DNA of 12,700 bases. It comes from Bacteroidota bacterium (lineage in GTDB: Bacteria; Bacteroidota; Ignavibacteria; Ignavibacteriales; Ignavibacteriaceae). Both the position numbers and the translations under genes were made by a program. The notes under the pieces are model-generated. The model did no database searches. It saw only the letters and a program-made list of their open reading frames with translations, and was not told the origin of the DNA. The stretch covers positions 1 to 12,700 of the forward strand of contig JAUZPC010000043.1 of the NCBI GenBank assembly GCA_030706105.1, in the 5' to 3' direction. Shown here in pieces: positions 1 through 7,714 of this stretch (its first letter is position 1; each line of letters starts with the position of its first letter).

Positions 1-189
1 ATCGTCCTGCGGACTTCATTCGGGGCTATTGAAAGGGGGAAATATTTTAATGTTATCCATTGTAATAAATTAAGTAACATAAAAAATGTATCACTATGCT
101 CAGGCTTCGTAATTGACTTATAAGTATTAAACGCATTGAGTTTTCTTAGAATGACAGGATATTCAGAATAAGAGATTCGGTATTTCTAT

Positions 190-228
190 AAAAAAATGCC
201 GGCATAACATAATTGTTAATACCGGCAT
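190..228 (-). terminator. Rho-independent terminator downstream of the CotH gene
   Basis: ATGCCGG at 196-202 pairs with CCGGCAT at 222-228. A second short stem inside (AACA/TGTT, 206-209 with 214-217) extends the hairpin. On the minus strand the stem runs directly into about seven T residues (complement of 190-196), the classical intrinsic-terminator layout. It lies about 100 nt beyond the stop codon of the minus-strand CotH gene, with the ACTTT array between them, so that array would be transcribed as 3' UTR. Confidence 0.7.
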
Positions 229-236
229 GCAATTCT

Positions 237-325
237 ACTTTATAACTTTCAACCTTCTACTTTACAAACTTTACAAACTTTACAACTTTCAACTTTAAAA
301 ACTTTATAACTTTATAAACTTTACC
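237..325. repeat. Degenerate short tandem array with ACTTT core
   Basis: ACTTT occurs ten times, starting at 237, 245, 259, 268, 277, 285, 292, 301, 309 and 318. Spacings are 7-9 nt except one of 14 nt. The linkers are A-rich and vary (ATA, ACAA, CA, AAAA). The array ends two bases before the minus-strand CotH stop codon at 327-329. On the transcribed strand it reads as AAAGT separated by A/T/G-rich linkers. The low complexity and variable unit length fit a slippage-prone or recombinogenic intergenic repeat; function is unknown. Confidence 0.75.
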
Positions 326-326
326 A

Positions 327-2828
327 CTATTTAATTAAAATCATCTTCTTTGCTGCGGTGTAATCACCAGTAACTATTCTGTATATATAAACACCCGTAC
401 TTAATTTTGATGCATCAAAGTTTATATTATAGCTGCCCGCTGGTTTAGTCTCATTTACAAGTGTTTTTATTTCATTGCCAAGCACATCATATACCTTTAT
501 AGTTACCAAGCCGCTCTTTGGTAATTGATAGCTGATAGTTGTATTTGGATTAAAAGGATTTGGATAGTTCTGACCAAGCGTAAATTTTACGGGCGGGATC
601 TCATCTTTTACGTCAGAGACTCCCTGTTCAAAAATAGCTTTTATGCTTGAATTACTACTGGTTAAAACAGTAACTTCCGGTGATGTTGAGGTTGATATTC
701 CCTCCCAACGAACAAAGTGATATCCGGCAGCAGGAACAGCTTTAAGTTTTAAAGGAACATTTTTAAAAAACACATTCAGAGAATCGTTATTCTTTACCTC
801 GAGTGAATTAGAAAGAACTCTTCCCCAGGCAGGATTGTTTCTGCTGATAATAAGCGAATAAGAACCGGCAAGCCCAAATTTTGTGTTGAAGAACCCACGG
901 ATATAGTTAGGTCTTTTTACGGCAAAATCTTTCATAACCTGTATATTCTCTAACCAATTATTCCCAAGACTTATTGATTGAGGCCATCTTGACTTATGTC
1001 TTGGTATTTCATCAGCAATTTTCTGACTTAAACTATCAATTACAAAGAGTACTCTATTTTTATTATAAGTGGTATTTATGTGTGCCGCAAAACGTTGAAT
1101 AAATTCATTCTTAAAATCAGTATTTGTTAAAAGTTTCCTAAACAGTAATGTTGCCCAAGCCGGATTATGCTGACCTGAGCTATTTACAGAAGTTGCCTGC
1201 TCAAGAGTATTAGTATCATATTGCCCACTCGAATTGCCTCCAAATGTAAAGTCCGTATCATACAGCATCCATCTCCATTTACCGGACGCCGTTCTTGCTC
1301 TCCATAATTTTGTATTAGCCACAGGCCAGTCACCATTAGCTGAATATATTTCTGCACACATATAATCGATATATTCATCCAGATCAATTATGGATTTTAT
1401 ATGTTCATAGTTGGCGGGAACGCTTATATCATTAGCGGAAATAAAATTCATCATACTGTTATATGCAACTAAATCACCATTATTTGCGGTTACGCCATTA
1501 CTGAATTCAAGTAAATCGACACTATCTTCATTTACTCCATAATGAGAATTTATATAATGTTCATTATATTTTTCTCTTATATTATGTATTCCCCAATACC
1601 GGCCGTTAAGAAATACAACTGAGGGACGGTAGCTTTGAACATCCACATTCGTATTCTGCCCTATCAGGGTTTGAACCATTCCATCTCTGAACATTGTTCT
1701 CCACCAATCCTGCCCGGAACTTCTAAGGATAAAATTATTGTATCCGTCTATATTGAGATTAGGGAATAATTTATAATGGAGCTTACCAAATCCATAGCTT
1801 CCGCGGAAATAAAACGCAAGCGACTTCATTGGATAAAGTCTGGTGCATCCGCCATAAATCTGTACCCCCGCTGAGGCAGAAAATCCGATAGAGCGATCTT
1901 TTTCGAAAAACTGAATATCAATAGGCCGCTCCCAATCTTGGTTCCAGTTTCTTGGTGCAGTGCTGCAATGGCCGGTAATTCCGTTAGTTCCTTCTACATA
2001 TATACCTGAAGTATCGCTGAAAAAGTTTTCGGGATTAGTGGAAAGAGAAAATACCGGAAGTTGTGTATTTTCATTTATAAAATACATTACCGATAATATG
2101 CTGCTTTCTTTAAAACCTTCTTTAAATGCTCTGATTTTTAAGATTAGTGTTGAATCGATTTGAACAGGACCTGAATATAACAGACTGTTTGTTGCAGGTA
2201 TGGAACCATCTTTAGTATATCTTATGGAAACACTGCTGTCCGGATGTATAATTGCAACACTCAAAGATGAATTATAAAAACCTCCATTAAGCGATACAGA
2301 AGGCGGGGACAATTTATTGTGAATACTTGCCTCTAAGTTAATAGTCCCGGGGGAAGATGGCAGCAGATAGAACCAGTTAGATGAGCCATCGGGAACACGA
2401 CCATACGAGATATCATCTTGTTGAGCGCCAAATGATAAAGTATCTATTACCTGACCCGATGCATTAAAGAGACCGATACTTTCACCTGAAGCGCTTAGTT
2501 TAAAGTTGGTATGTACATCTGTATTTTTATCATCAGCCCAAATTAGTAAATACGAGCCCGGCTGGATAAACAAATCCGATGTAAATTGATATTTCTGAGG
2601 CTGAGATAGGAGGTCAGTAATAAAATAATTTTTTAAATTTATTAATTCAGTACCATAGTTATATATCTCAATCCAGTCCGCATAGCCATTGTAGTCAGGA
2701 TCTTTTATAGTATGTGAATTTGAGGCCATAAATTCATTTATTTTCAGTGTCTGTGAGAAGACTTCACTTTGACCGAATAAAACGAAACTGATTACAACTA
2801 AACAAAAAAAGTACCGGAATCTATTCAT
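327..2828 (-). CDS. Secreted CotH-family protein with lamin-tail domain and T9SS sorting domain
   Basis: Predicted 833-residue multidomain surface protein. A signal peptide covers about residues 1-26, hydrophobic and ending VFSQ. A lamin-tail (LTD) beta-sandwich follows at about 27-165 (LKINEFMASN, DWIEIYN). Next is a chitobiase/hexosaminidase C-terminal-like segment at about 170-250 (RYTKDGSIPATNS). The CotH domain spans about 258-640, with GIHNIREKYNEHY at 413-425 and WMLYDTDFTFGG at 520-531; the Asp pair 524/526 is a plausible catalytic or metal site. An InlB B-repeat-like module (GYHFVRWEG) lies at about 655-735. The type IX secretion type A sorting domain is at about 748-833 (NYPNPFNPNT to KKMILIK). 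CotH proteins are atypical protein kinases, first known from Bacillus spore coats; the substrate here is unknown. By T9SS logic the protein would cross the outer membrane and be cell-attached or released. It sits alone, 110 bp beyond prmA, and its upstream region has no Shine-Dalgarno. Family call is firm; activity is inferred. Confidence 0.9.
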   Translation of the reverse strand: MNRFRYFFCLVVISFVLFGQSEVFSQTLKINEFMASNSHTIKDPDYNGYADWIEIYNYGTELINLKNYFITDLLSQPQKYQFTSDLFIQPGSYLLIWADDKNTDVHTNFKLSASGESIGLFNASGQVIDTLSFGAQQDDISYGRVPDGSSNWFYLLPSSPGTINLEASIHNKLSPPSVSLNGGFYNSSLSVAIIHPDSSVSIRYTKDGSIPATNSLLYSGPVQIDSTLILKIRAFKEGFKESSILSVMYFINENTQLPVFSLSTNPENFFSDTSGIYVEGTNGITGHCSTAPRNWNQDWERPIDIQFFEKDRSIGFSASAGVQIYGGCTRLYPMKSLAFYFRGSYGFGKLHYKLFPNLNIDGYNNFILRSSGQDWWRTMFRDGMVQTLIGQNTNVDVQSYRPSVVFLNGRYWGIHNIREKYNEHYINSHYGVNEDSVDLLEFSNGVTANNGDLVAYNSMMNFISANDISVPANYEHIKSIIDLDEYIDYMCAEIYSANGDWPVANTKLWRARTASGKWRWMLYDTDFTFGGNSSGQYDTNTLEQATSVNSSGQHNPAWATLLFRKLLTNTDFKNEFIQRFAAHINTTYNKNRVLFVIDSLSQKIADEIPRHKSRWPQSISLGNNWLENIQVMKDFAVKRPNYIRGFFNTKFGLAGSYSLIISRNNPAWGRVLSNSLEVKNNDSLNVFFKNVPLKLKAVPAAGYHFVRWEGISTSTSPEVTVLTSSNSSIKAIFEQGVSDVKDEIPPVKFTLGQNYPNPFNPNTTISYQLPKSGLVTIKVYDVLGNEIKTLVNETKPAGSYNINFDASKLSTGVYIYRIVTGDYTAAKKMILIK

Positions 2829-2925
2829 GACAATTGCTTTTTAATAAGTTCTCTTTATAAACACACTTCATATATGTAGTGCAAAAATGATTGAGGACTT
2901 GGGAATTTCATTTTAATATTGCTGG

Positions 2926-2957
2926 AAAAAGAAAAAAACTATTTAGTAAAAACTAAA
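2926..2957 (-). terminator. Possible weak terminator at the end of prmA
   Basis: On the minus strand TTTAGT and ACTAAA form a 6-bp stem around a four-T loop (2942-2957). The stem overlaps the prmA stop codon and is followed by a T-rich run (complement of 2926-2938). Only one GC pair is present, so stability is poor. It may merely reflect AT-rich coding sequence. If real, it would separate the upstream block from the CotH gene. Confidence 0.35.
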
Positions 2958-3784
2958 GATATCCAATCATCAAGCTGCTGCTTGTCCGTTAACTTCAGAC
3001 CGTATTCAGCATATTTTTTGACAATATCATTTTCATCATTAAATAGAAGGCCGGATAGTACTAAATAGCCATTATCCTTTAACCTAATCTTAAGGTCAGT
3101 AACAATTTCAAGCAAGATATTTTTTTGAATATTTGCTAAAACCAGGTCAAACTCTTTTTTCTCAATGTCTTTAATTTCAGCCTGTCTTATTTCAACATTA
3201 TGTTCAACATTGTTTAACTTTACATTCTCATTACCGTTTTCAAAGCACCATTCATCAATATCAAAGCCCAATGAATATGAGGCTCCCAATTTAGAGGCCG
3301 CAATAACAAGAACTCCTGTACCTGTACCGGCATCTAAAACGGTCATATTGGGTTTAATGTATTTTTCGACCATAGTAAGCATTAATTTAGTAGTCTGATG
3401 CTCACCTGTTCCGAAAGACATTTTGGGATCAATGGTAATAACCATTTCATTTCCCTTAGGAGTATATTCTTTAGTAGTAGGTTTAATAACAATATTATCC
3501 GTAACCTGAATAATATTCAGATTATCTTCCCATTCCTTATTCCAGTTTCTGTATTCCTGTAAACTTTCTTCAACATAATAATTAAAAAGCATTTTTTCTG
3601 CTTTCAATTTCTCCAATAATGCTTCAATGTCGGTTTTCTGAATAGGACTCTCTTCCTGGATAAAAACTTTTAAACAATTAACGTCTTCATTTATCCCGTC
3701 AATATCAAGTTCCCAAAGCAGACTTGAAAGGACATCGGAATTAAAAGGCTCAGCGGTAATTAGGAATTCTTTGTAGTGTCTCAT
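2939..3784 (-). CDS. prmA: Ribosomal protein L11 methyltransferase
   Basis: A 281-residue cytoplasmic SAM-dependent methyltransferase that trimethylates ribosomal protein L11 at several amino groups. The N-terminal part (about 1-100) corresponds to the L11-recognition domain. The PrmA hallmark DPKMSFGTGEHQTT is at 119-132. SAM-binding motif I is VLDAGTGTGVL at 149-159, an acidic motif II follows (GFDID, 173-177), and LVLANIQKNIL at 214-224 is the catalytic-loop motif. Length is slightly under the roughly 290-300 of the E. coli enzyme, with no sign of truncation. The gene is last in the probable minus-strand block and starts 44 bp after the HDAC-like gene. No Shine-Dalgarno is visible. The methyltransferase is usually dispensable for growth. 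Confidence 0.93.
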   Translation of the reverse strand: MRHYKEFLITAEPFNSDVLSSLLWELDIDGINEDVNCLKVFIQEESPIQKTDIEALLEKLKAEKMLFNYYVEESLQEYRNWNKEWEDNLNIIQVTDNIVIKPTTKEYTPKGNEMVITIDPKMSFGTGEHQTTKLMLTMVEKYIKPNMTVLDAGTGTGVLVIAASKLGASYSLGFDIDEWCFENGNENVKLNNVEHNVEIRQAEIKDIEKKEFDLVLANIQKNILLEIVTDLKIRLKDNGYLVLSGLLFNDENDIVKKYAEYGLKLTDKQQLDDWISLVFTK

Positions 3785-3828
3785 TTTTCAAACAAATTTA
3801 ATATATAAAATACAAATATAAAGCATTC

Positions 3829-4770
3829 TCAGGAAATAAATTCCTTTAAATGTTCAACAACCGAATTAGGCGTGTAGGTTAAATTATAACCTCCTTCAAG
3901 AACAGAGATTAAAGGTAAGTCGTTTTCTTTGGCATAACCAACTACTATTCTTGTTAAAGTGCCGAAGTCTTTTGCAGATAACTTCATTTGTGCGAGGGGA
4001 TCATTTTTATGTGCATCAAAACCTGCAGAAATTATAATTAATTCCGGCCTATAATCTTCAAGCTTTTTAATAATTTTATTTTCAAAGATGTCAATGTAGG
4101 TTTTGCCGGTTGTACCAGCCGGTAGAGGATAATTTATATTAAAGCCTTCTCCTTCTTCTACTCCAATTTCATCTTCTTTACCCGTACCCGGGAAAAGTGG
4201 AAACTGATGAATATTTATTACAAGGACATCATTCCTTTTATAAAATATTTCCTGCGTACCGTTCCCGTGATGGACATCCCAGTCAATAATTGCAACTCGT
4301 TTGAAACCATATTTAGAAACAGCATGGGCAGCGCCCAAAGCAGCATTATTGAAAATACAAAAGCCCATAGCCATTCCGGACTCTGCATGATGCCCCGGGG
4401 GTCTTACTAAGCAAAAGATATAGTTGTGAATATTTTGTTTAATCATATCCACTGCAGTAATTACGGAACCTGCAGCTAGTTTAGAAACCAACCAACTTTT
4501 ACTAATTATAAATGTATCAGGGTCAAGTAAAGTGATTCCAGAGTTTATTGCCTCTTTTATATGGTTATAATGTTTGGAGGTATGAACCAGTAGAATTTGC
4601 TCTTTCCTTGCCATTACGGGTTTGTAAAGCTTGATGTCGTCAAATAATCCGGCCTTGCTAATACCATCAAAAATTGACTTTAGCCTTTCGGGATTTTCTG
4701 CATGATAAAAGGGGGATTCATGCAATAAAAACCTTTCATCATAAATAATTCCAAGTTTATTTTGACCCAT
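3829..4770 (-). CDS. Histone deacetylase family (AcuC/acetylpolyamine amidohydrolase-like) protein
   Basis: A 313-residue zinc-dependent deacetylase of the arginase/deacetylase fold, probably cytoplasmic. All catalytic landmarks are present: RPPGHHAE at 123-130 with the His pair 127/128; GFCIFNN at 136-142; DWDVHHGNGT at 163-172, supplying Zn ligands Asp165 and His167; SAGFDAH at 248-254, supplying the third ligand Asp252; and LEGGYNL at 291-297 with the transition-state Tyr295. The enzyme should therefore be active. Bacterial relatives remove acetyl or other acyl groups from polyamines, acetyl-CoA synthetase or other proteins; sequence alone does not identify the substrate. The ATG lies inside the last codons of the upstream PBP4 gene (14-bp overlap, ATGGGTCAAAATAA), which suggests translational coupling. 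PrmA follows after 44 bp. Confidence 0.92.
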   Translation of the reverse strand: MGQNKLGIIYDERFLLHESPFYHAENPERLKSIFDGISKAGLFDDIKLYKPVMARKEQILLVHTSKHYNHIKEAINSGITLLDPDTFIISKSWLVSKLAAGSVITAVDMIKQNIHNYIFCLVRPPGHHAESGMAMGFCIFNNAALGAAHAVSKYGFKRVAIIDWDVHHGNGTQEIFYKRNDVLVINIHQFPLFPGTGKEDEIGVEEGEGFNINYPLPAGTTGKTYIDIFENKIIKKLEDYRPELIIISAGFDAHKNDPLAQMKLSAKDFGTLTRIVVGYAKENDLPLISVLEGGYNLTYTPNSVVEHLKEFIS

Positions 4771-6175
4771 ATTTTACAAGTAATTTACATATTTCATCTT
4801 GAAAATACTTAGAACGTGAAGCACTGCCGTTATAATTCTGCATCATAATAGAAAATGCTATATCTTCACCTTTTAAGGTTTTAAGATAACCTGAAAGTGT
4901 ACTAACACCGCTTAAAGTACCTGTTTTGGCGTGAACGTTATTAAGAACCAATTCATCTTTCATTCTTGTTTTTAATGTTCCGTCAACACCGCCAACAGGA
5001 AAAGAATTATATAGCACAAAATATAATTCCGGCTTTTTAAGATAAATAAATTTCAATACATTTAATAGTAAATCTGATGTAACCAGATTATAATGTGATA
5101 CACCTGAACCATCAACAATACAGTAGTTTTTGGGATTCATCCCGGCCAGAACAATCAAGCTGTCAACCAGCTTATGTCCTTTTGTTGCGGATGCACCATC
5201 ACCATAGTACTTATTAGCTAATGCAAGCAGAGTCATTTCCGCACTTAAATTATCACTGGTCTTATTAAGATTCACAATAACAGTTCCATAAGGAAGGTTC
5301 AGCTTGTTAAATACTTTTGCATTTTCAGGAATTTTTTCAAAAAGATTTTTATTATTTTCAAACTTTATATTTGCTTCACTAATTTTTTCTTTGAAGAGAG
5401 TTAAGAAATACTCAGCCGGATTGTAAACATTTATAATGTCTGAAACTGGTTTGGAATTTAGACCAATTGAGCCTCTAATTATAATTTTGTTATTCCTGTT
5501 AACCCAATCCCTGGTAATTTCAAGGGATTCATTGCTGCCGCTGTTTGTTTTAGCAAAATTCTCAACGACGAAATACTTGCTCTCAGGACTCAATTTAATA
5601 TGCGGCTTTTCATTTAACTTAGATGGGGATACCTTTACACTAACGGCATTATCATTGATATTTAGCGCTGCAAGATACGGTGCGTCTGTAGAAGGATCAT
5701 CATCCCACATCCATCCTTTACCCCAGAATACTGAGTCTTTTGCAGAAATATCTCCATATATTTTTCCGGTAATTCTTTTTATTCCGCTTTGAGTTAAAAA
5801 AGCAACAAGGGAATCGAGATCTTTTAAAGTAAAATCAGGATTTAGTCCTCCTTTAACATAAAGATCACCCTTCAATACACTTTTTTCAATTACACCTGTG
5901 TAGTATAACCCGGTAGTAAATTTATAATCCGGTCCTAAAAAAACCAGGCCTGCCGCTGAAGTAATAACCTTCATATTGGATGCCGGCCTAAGCAGCATAT
6001 TTACATTTTTCCTGAAAATATCAGTTCCACTGTTAAGGTTGTATGCACTTACAGATACTATAGTAGTATCAAAAAAGGGCTGCGCTAATAAATTATTAAG
6101 TCCGGTTTTAAGAGAATCATTCTGTGGTTTAATTGTAAATACAATTAATAATAACAGGCAAAATGTTTTTTTCAT
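4757..6175 (-). CDS. dacB: D-alanyl-D-alanine carboxypeptidase/endopeptidase, PBP4 (peptidase S13) family
   Basis: A 472-residue periplasmic serine peptidase that trims D-Ala from peptidoglycan stem peptides and/or cuts D-Ala-mDAP cross-links. A signal peptide covers about residues 1-17 (KKTFCLLLLIVF). The three penicillin-binding motifs are present in order: SNMK at 66-69 (nucleophile Ser66, Lys69), SDN at 307-309 and KTG at 417-419. The large insert between the first two motifs is characteristic of S13/PBP4 rather than PBP5-type enzymes. VDGSGVSHYN at 354-363 is another family signature. Length matches E. coli DacB (about 477). It begins 18 bp after the TatD-rSAM gene and overlaps the HDAC-like gene by 14 bp, so it is almost certainly co-transcribed with both. 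No Shine-Dalgarno is visible. The family assignment is firm; the symbol is by homology. Confidence 0.9.
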   Translation of the reverse strand: MKKTFCLLLLIVFTIKPQNDSLKTGLNNLLAQPFFDTTIVSVSAYNLNSGTDIFRKNVNMLLRPASNMKVITSAAGLVFLGPDYKFTTGLYYTGVIEKSVLKGDLYVKGGLNPDFTLKDLDSLVAFLTQSGIKRITGKIYGDISAKDSVFWGKGWMWDDDPSTDAPYLAALNINDNAVSVKVSPSKLNEKPHIKLSPESKYFVVENFAKTNSGSNESLEITRDWVNRNNKIIIRGSIGLNSKPVSDIINVYNPAEYFLTLFKEKISEANIKFENNKNLFEKIPENAKVFNKLNLPYGTVIVNLNKTSDNLSAEMTLLALANKYYGDGASATKGHKLVDSLIVLAGMNPKNYCIVDGSGVSHYNLVTSDLLLNVLKFIYLKKPELYFVLYNSFPVGGVDGTLKTRMKDELVLNNVHAKTGTLSGVSTLSGYLKTLKGEDIAFSIMMQNYNGSASRSKYFQDEICKLLVKYGSK

Positions 6176-6193
6176 AATAATATCACTAATATG

Positions 6194-7552
6194 TTAAAAA
6201 AGTTTTCTAACTCTAAAATTTACGCCTACAACATTTTCAGCAAACTCCCGGGCTTTTTCAATTTCCACGCTATCCAGAGAAACAACTGTTAAAACTACAT
6301 TATTTACATAAGCTTTTGCTTTTCGGGCAAATGTTATCATTTCATTAAACATTTCTTTATTAACCCTCATAAGCTCGGCGTACTGGCCTATATCGGGTGA
6401 GTTAAGGCTGATTGATACTGAATCAATAATTCCGCTAAACTCCGGAGTAATGTCTCTTTTATTTACAACATTGCCATGCCCGTTTGTGTTTATCCTTGTT
6501 TTTCCCCCATTCTGTTTAACATATGCAGCAACTTCTTTTACAATATTCCATCTTATGGTCGGTTCGCCATAACCGCAAAAAACTATTTCTTCATAAGCTT
6601 TTGGATCACCAATTGCTTTAATATAGACGTCGGCGGCAGGCTCCTGCTGTTTATTCATTTTTAGATTATAACCGTGAAGACTTGCTTCTCCCTTCCTATC
6701 GCAAAATACACAGTTAGCATTACATCTATTGGTTACATTGATATATAGAGAATTACCCAATTGATAAACAAAACAAGTTTCATTTTTAGCACCAATTCCA
6801 AATAGTTTAAAAGCATTAAATGATGTAATTCGGCCAACATCTTCAACCGGAATACTTTTAGTGGAAGCTATTTGATTTGCAACTATTTTAACATTAGCGG
6901 GCTCATTACGCTTGCCCCGGTTTGGTTCAGGTGTCATAAAAGGTGAGTCCGTCTCAATAAGAATATTATTTATATCAATACTACTGACAATACTGCGCAA
7001 AGCGTCCGCTTTCTTAAAAGTAATGTTACCCGTAAAAGATATATAATGTCCCATCTCAATTAACTCTTTAGCATCCTGCAATGAACCATTAAAACAATGA
7101 AACTGTGCTTTCAAATTACTATTATATAATCTGATAGTATTCATCATATCAATGTCAGCATCTCTATTGTGAATAATTACTGGTAAATCCTTACTTATAG
7201 CCAGATCTAACTGTTGTTTAAATGCAATTTTCTGAGTCTCTTTTGGGGAATAATCATAATAATAGTCTAAACCAATTTCACCTATAGCCACAATTTTCTT
7301 TTCGTTGGACAGTTCATCAATGACTTTTAGTATGGAATCATCCCAATTTTTACAATCTTGCGGATGAACACCAACAGCACCATAAATGAAATCATATTTG
7401 GAAGCTAATTCAGTAACTTTATAAGCGGTAGCAATATCCGTAGCCGGTACGATAATATAGTCAATACCATTGTTTTTTGCTCTGTCAATAACTTCATCTA
7501 AATCAGTTTCAAAATTTGGAAAGAATAAATGACAATGTGTATCTATAAACAT
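6194..7552 (-). CDS. TatD-family hydrolase fused to a TatD-linked radical SAM domain
   Basis: A 452-residue fusion. Residues 1-255 are a complete TatD-type metal-dependent DNase/amidohydrolase TIM barrel. Its metal-site residues are DTHCH (His6, His8), GEIGLD (Glu92), IHNR (His128), FHCF (His152) and ETDSP (Asp202). Residues about 260-452 form a short radical SAM domain. Its CX3CX2C cluster motif uses Cys277, Cys281 and Cys284 (RCNANCVFCDR), and CGYGEPT at 326-332 and INTNGHG at 354-360 match later barrel motifs. The second half resembles the TatD-family-associated radical SAM proteins (TIGR04038, from memory), encoded beside or fused to tatD in various bacteria; their reaction is, to my knowledge, unassigned. 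TatD proteins are 3'-5' exonucleases implicated in DNA repair and degradation. Both active sites look intact. First gene of the minus-strand block, behind a good TAAATTTG promoter and without Shine-Dalgarno. Confidence 0.92.
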   Translation of the reverse strand: MFIDTHCHLFFPNFETDLDEVIDRAKNNGIDYIIVPATDIATAYKVTELASKYDFIYGAVGVHPQDCKNWDDSILKVIDELSNEKKIVAIGEIGLDYYYDYSPKETQKIAFKQQLDLAISKDLPVIIHNRDADIDMMNTIRLYNSNLKAQFHCFNGSLQDAKELIEMGHYISFTGNITFKKADALRSIVSSIDINNILIETDSPFMTPEPNRGKRNEPANVKIVANQIASTKSIPVEDVGRITSFNAFKLFGIGAKNETCFVYQLGNSLYINVTNRCNANCVFCDRKGEASLHGYNLKMNKQQEPAADVYIKAIGDPKAYEEIVFCGYGEPTIRWNIVKEVAAYVKQNGGKTRINTNGHGNVVNKRDITPEFSGIIDSVSISLNSPDIGQYAELMRVNKEMFNEMITFARKAKAYVNNVVLTVVSLDSVEIEKAREFAENVVGVNFRVRKLF

Positions 7553-7594
7553 AAAGGAATCTGCGTTTATTTGAAATAATTTTATTAATTAATG

Positions 7595-7625
7595 CAAATT
7601 TACATTTTAAATCTTAAAACTTAAA
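7595..7625 (-). promoter_or_regulatory. Bacteroidetes-type promoter for the TatD-PBP4-HDAC-prmA block
   Basis: On the minus strand, TAAATTTG (complement of 7595-7602) matches the Bacteroidetes -7 consensus TAnnTTTG exactly. Nineteen bases upstream lies TTTA (complement of 7622-7625), one base from the -33 TTTG element. Transcription would start near 7588, giving a leader of about 36 nt before the ATG at 7552. The match is visible; activity is inferred, and the consensus was established in Bacteroidetes rather than in this lineage. Confidence 0.55.
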
Positions 7626-7714
7626 CCCTAAAAAACATCGGATAGTACTTCCGTTAGTCATTTTTTATAACCGTATAAAACTTTTTAATTTATTATATGT
7701 CAGTAATTGCCTAC

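Larger units (their letters stand above)
1..326. other. Non-coding left edge: possible REP-like remnant, terminator, repeat array
   Basis: No supported gene lies here. The first 40 codons on the + strand are open from the window edge to a TAA at 121-123, but the peptide resembles no family I know and could be chance. Read on the minus strand, the segment contains GAATGAAGTCCGCAGGAC (with a small GTCC/GGAC hairpin at 4-14) and TGTCATTCTAAG near 145-157. Both resemble pieces of the dispersed REP-like repeats common between genes in this group of bacteria. The rest is a hairpin terminator (190-228) and the ACTTT array (237-325), annotated separately. The REP reading is inference. Confidence 0.4.

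Noticed and set aside
1..123. 40-codon open frame on the + strand entering from the left edge and ending at TAA 121-123
   Set aside because: The peptide matches no family I recognise, the region looks repeat-like and a run this short is plausible by chance.
237..325. CRISPR-like regular spacing of the ACTTT repeats
   Set aside because: The repeated core is only five bases with 2-9 nt linkers; there are no repeat/spacer units of CRISPR size and no cas genes.
2882..2912. CATTTTTG on the minus strand as a CotH promoter
   Set aside because: It has one mismatch in the -7 element and a poor -33 (AATG); too weak to annotate.
3793..3800. TAAATTTG -7-like element just upstream of prmA
   Set aside because: It lies 8 nt before the ATG, would give an almost leaderless mRNA and lacks a -33 TTTG at 19 bases; likely AT-rich chance.
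5436..5792. 118-codon open frame opposite the PBP4 gene
   Set aside because: The minus-strand frame has all PBP4 motifs; this is an antisense shadow without ribosome site or family features.
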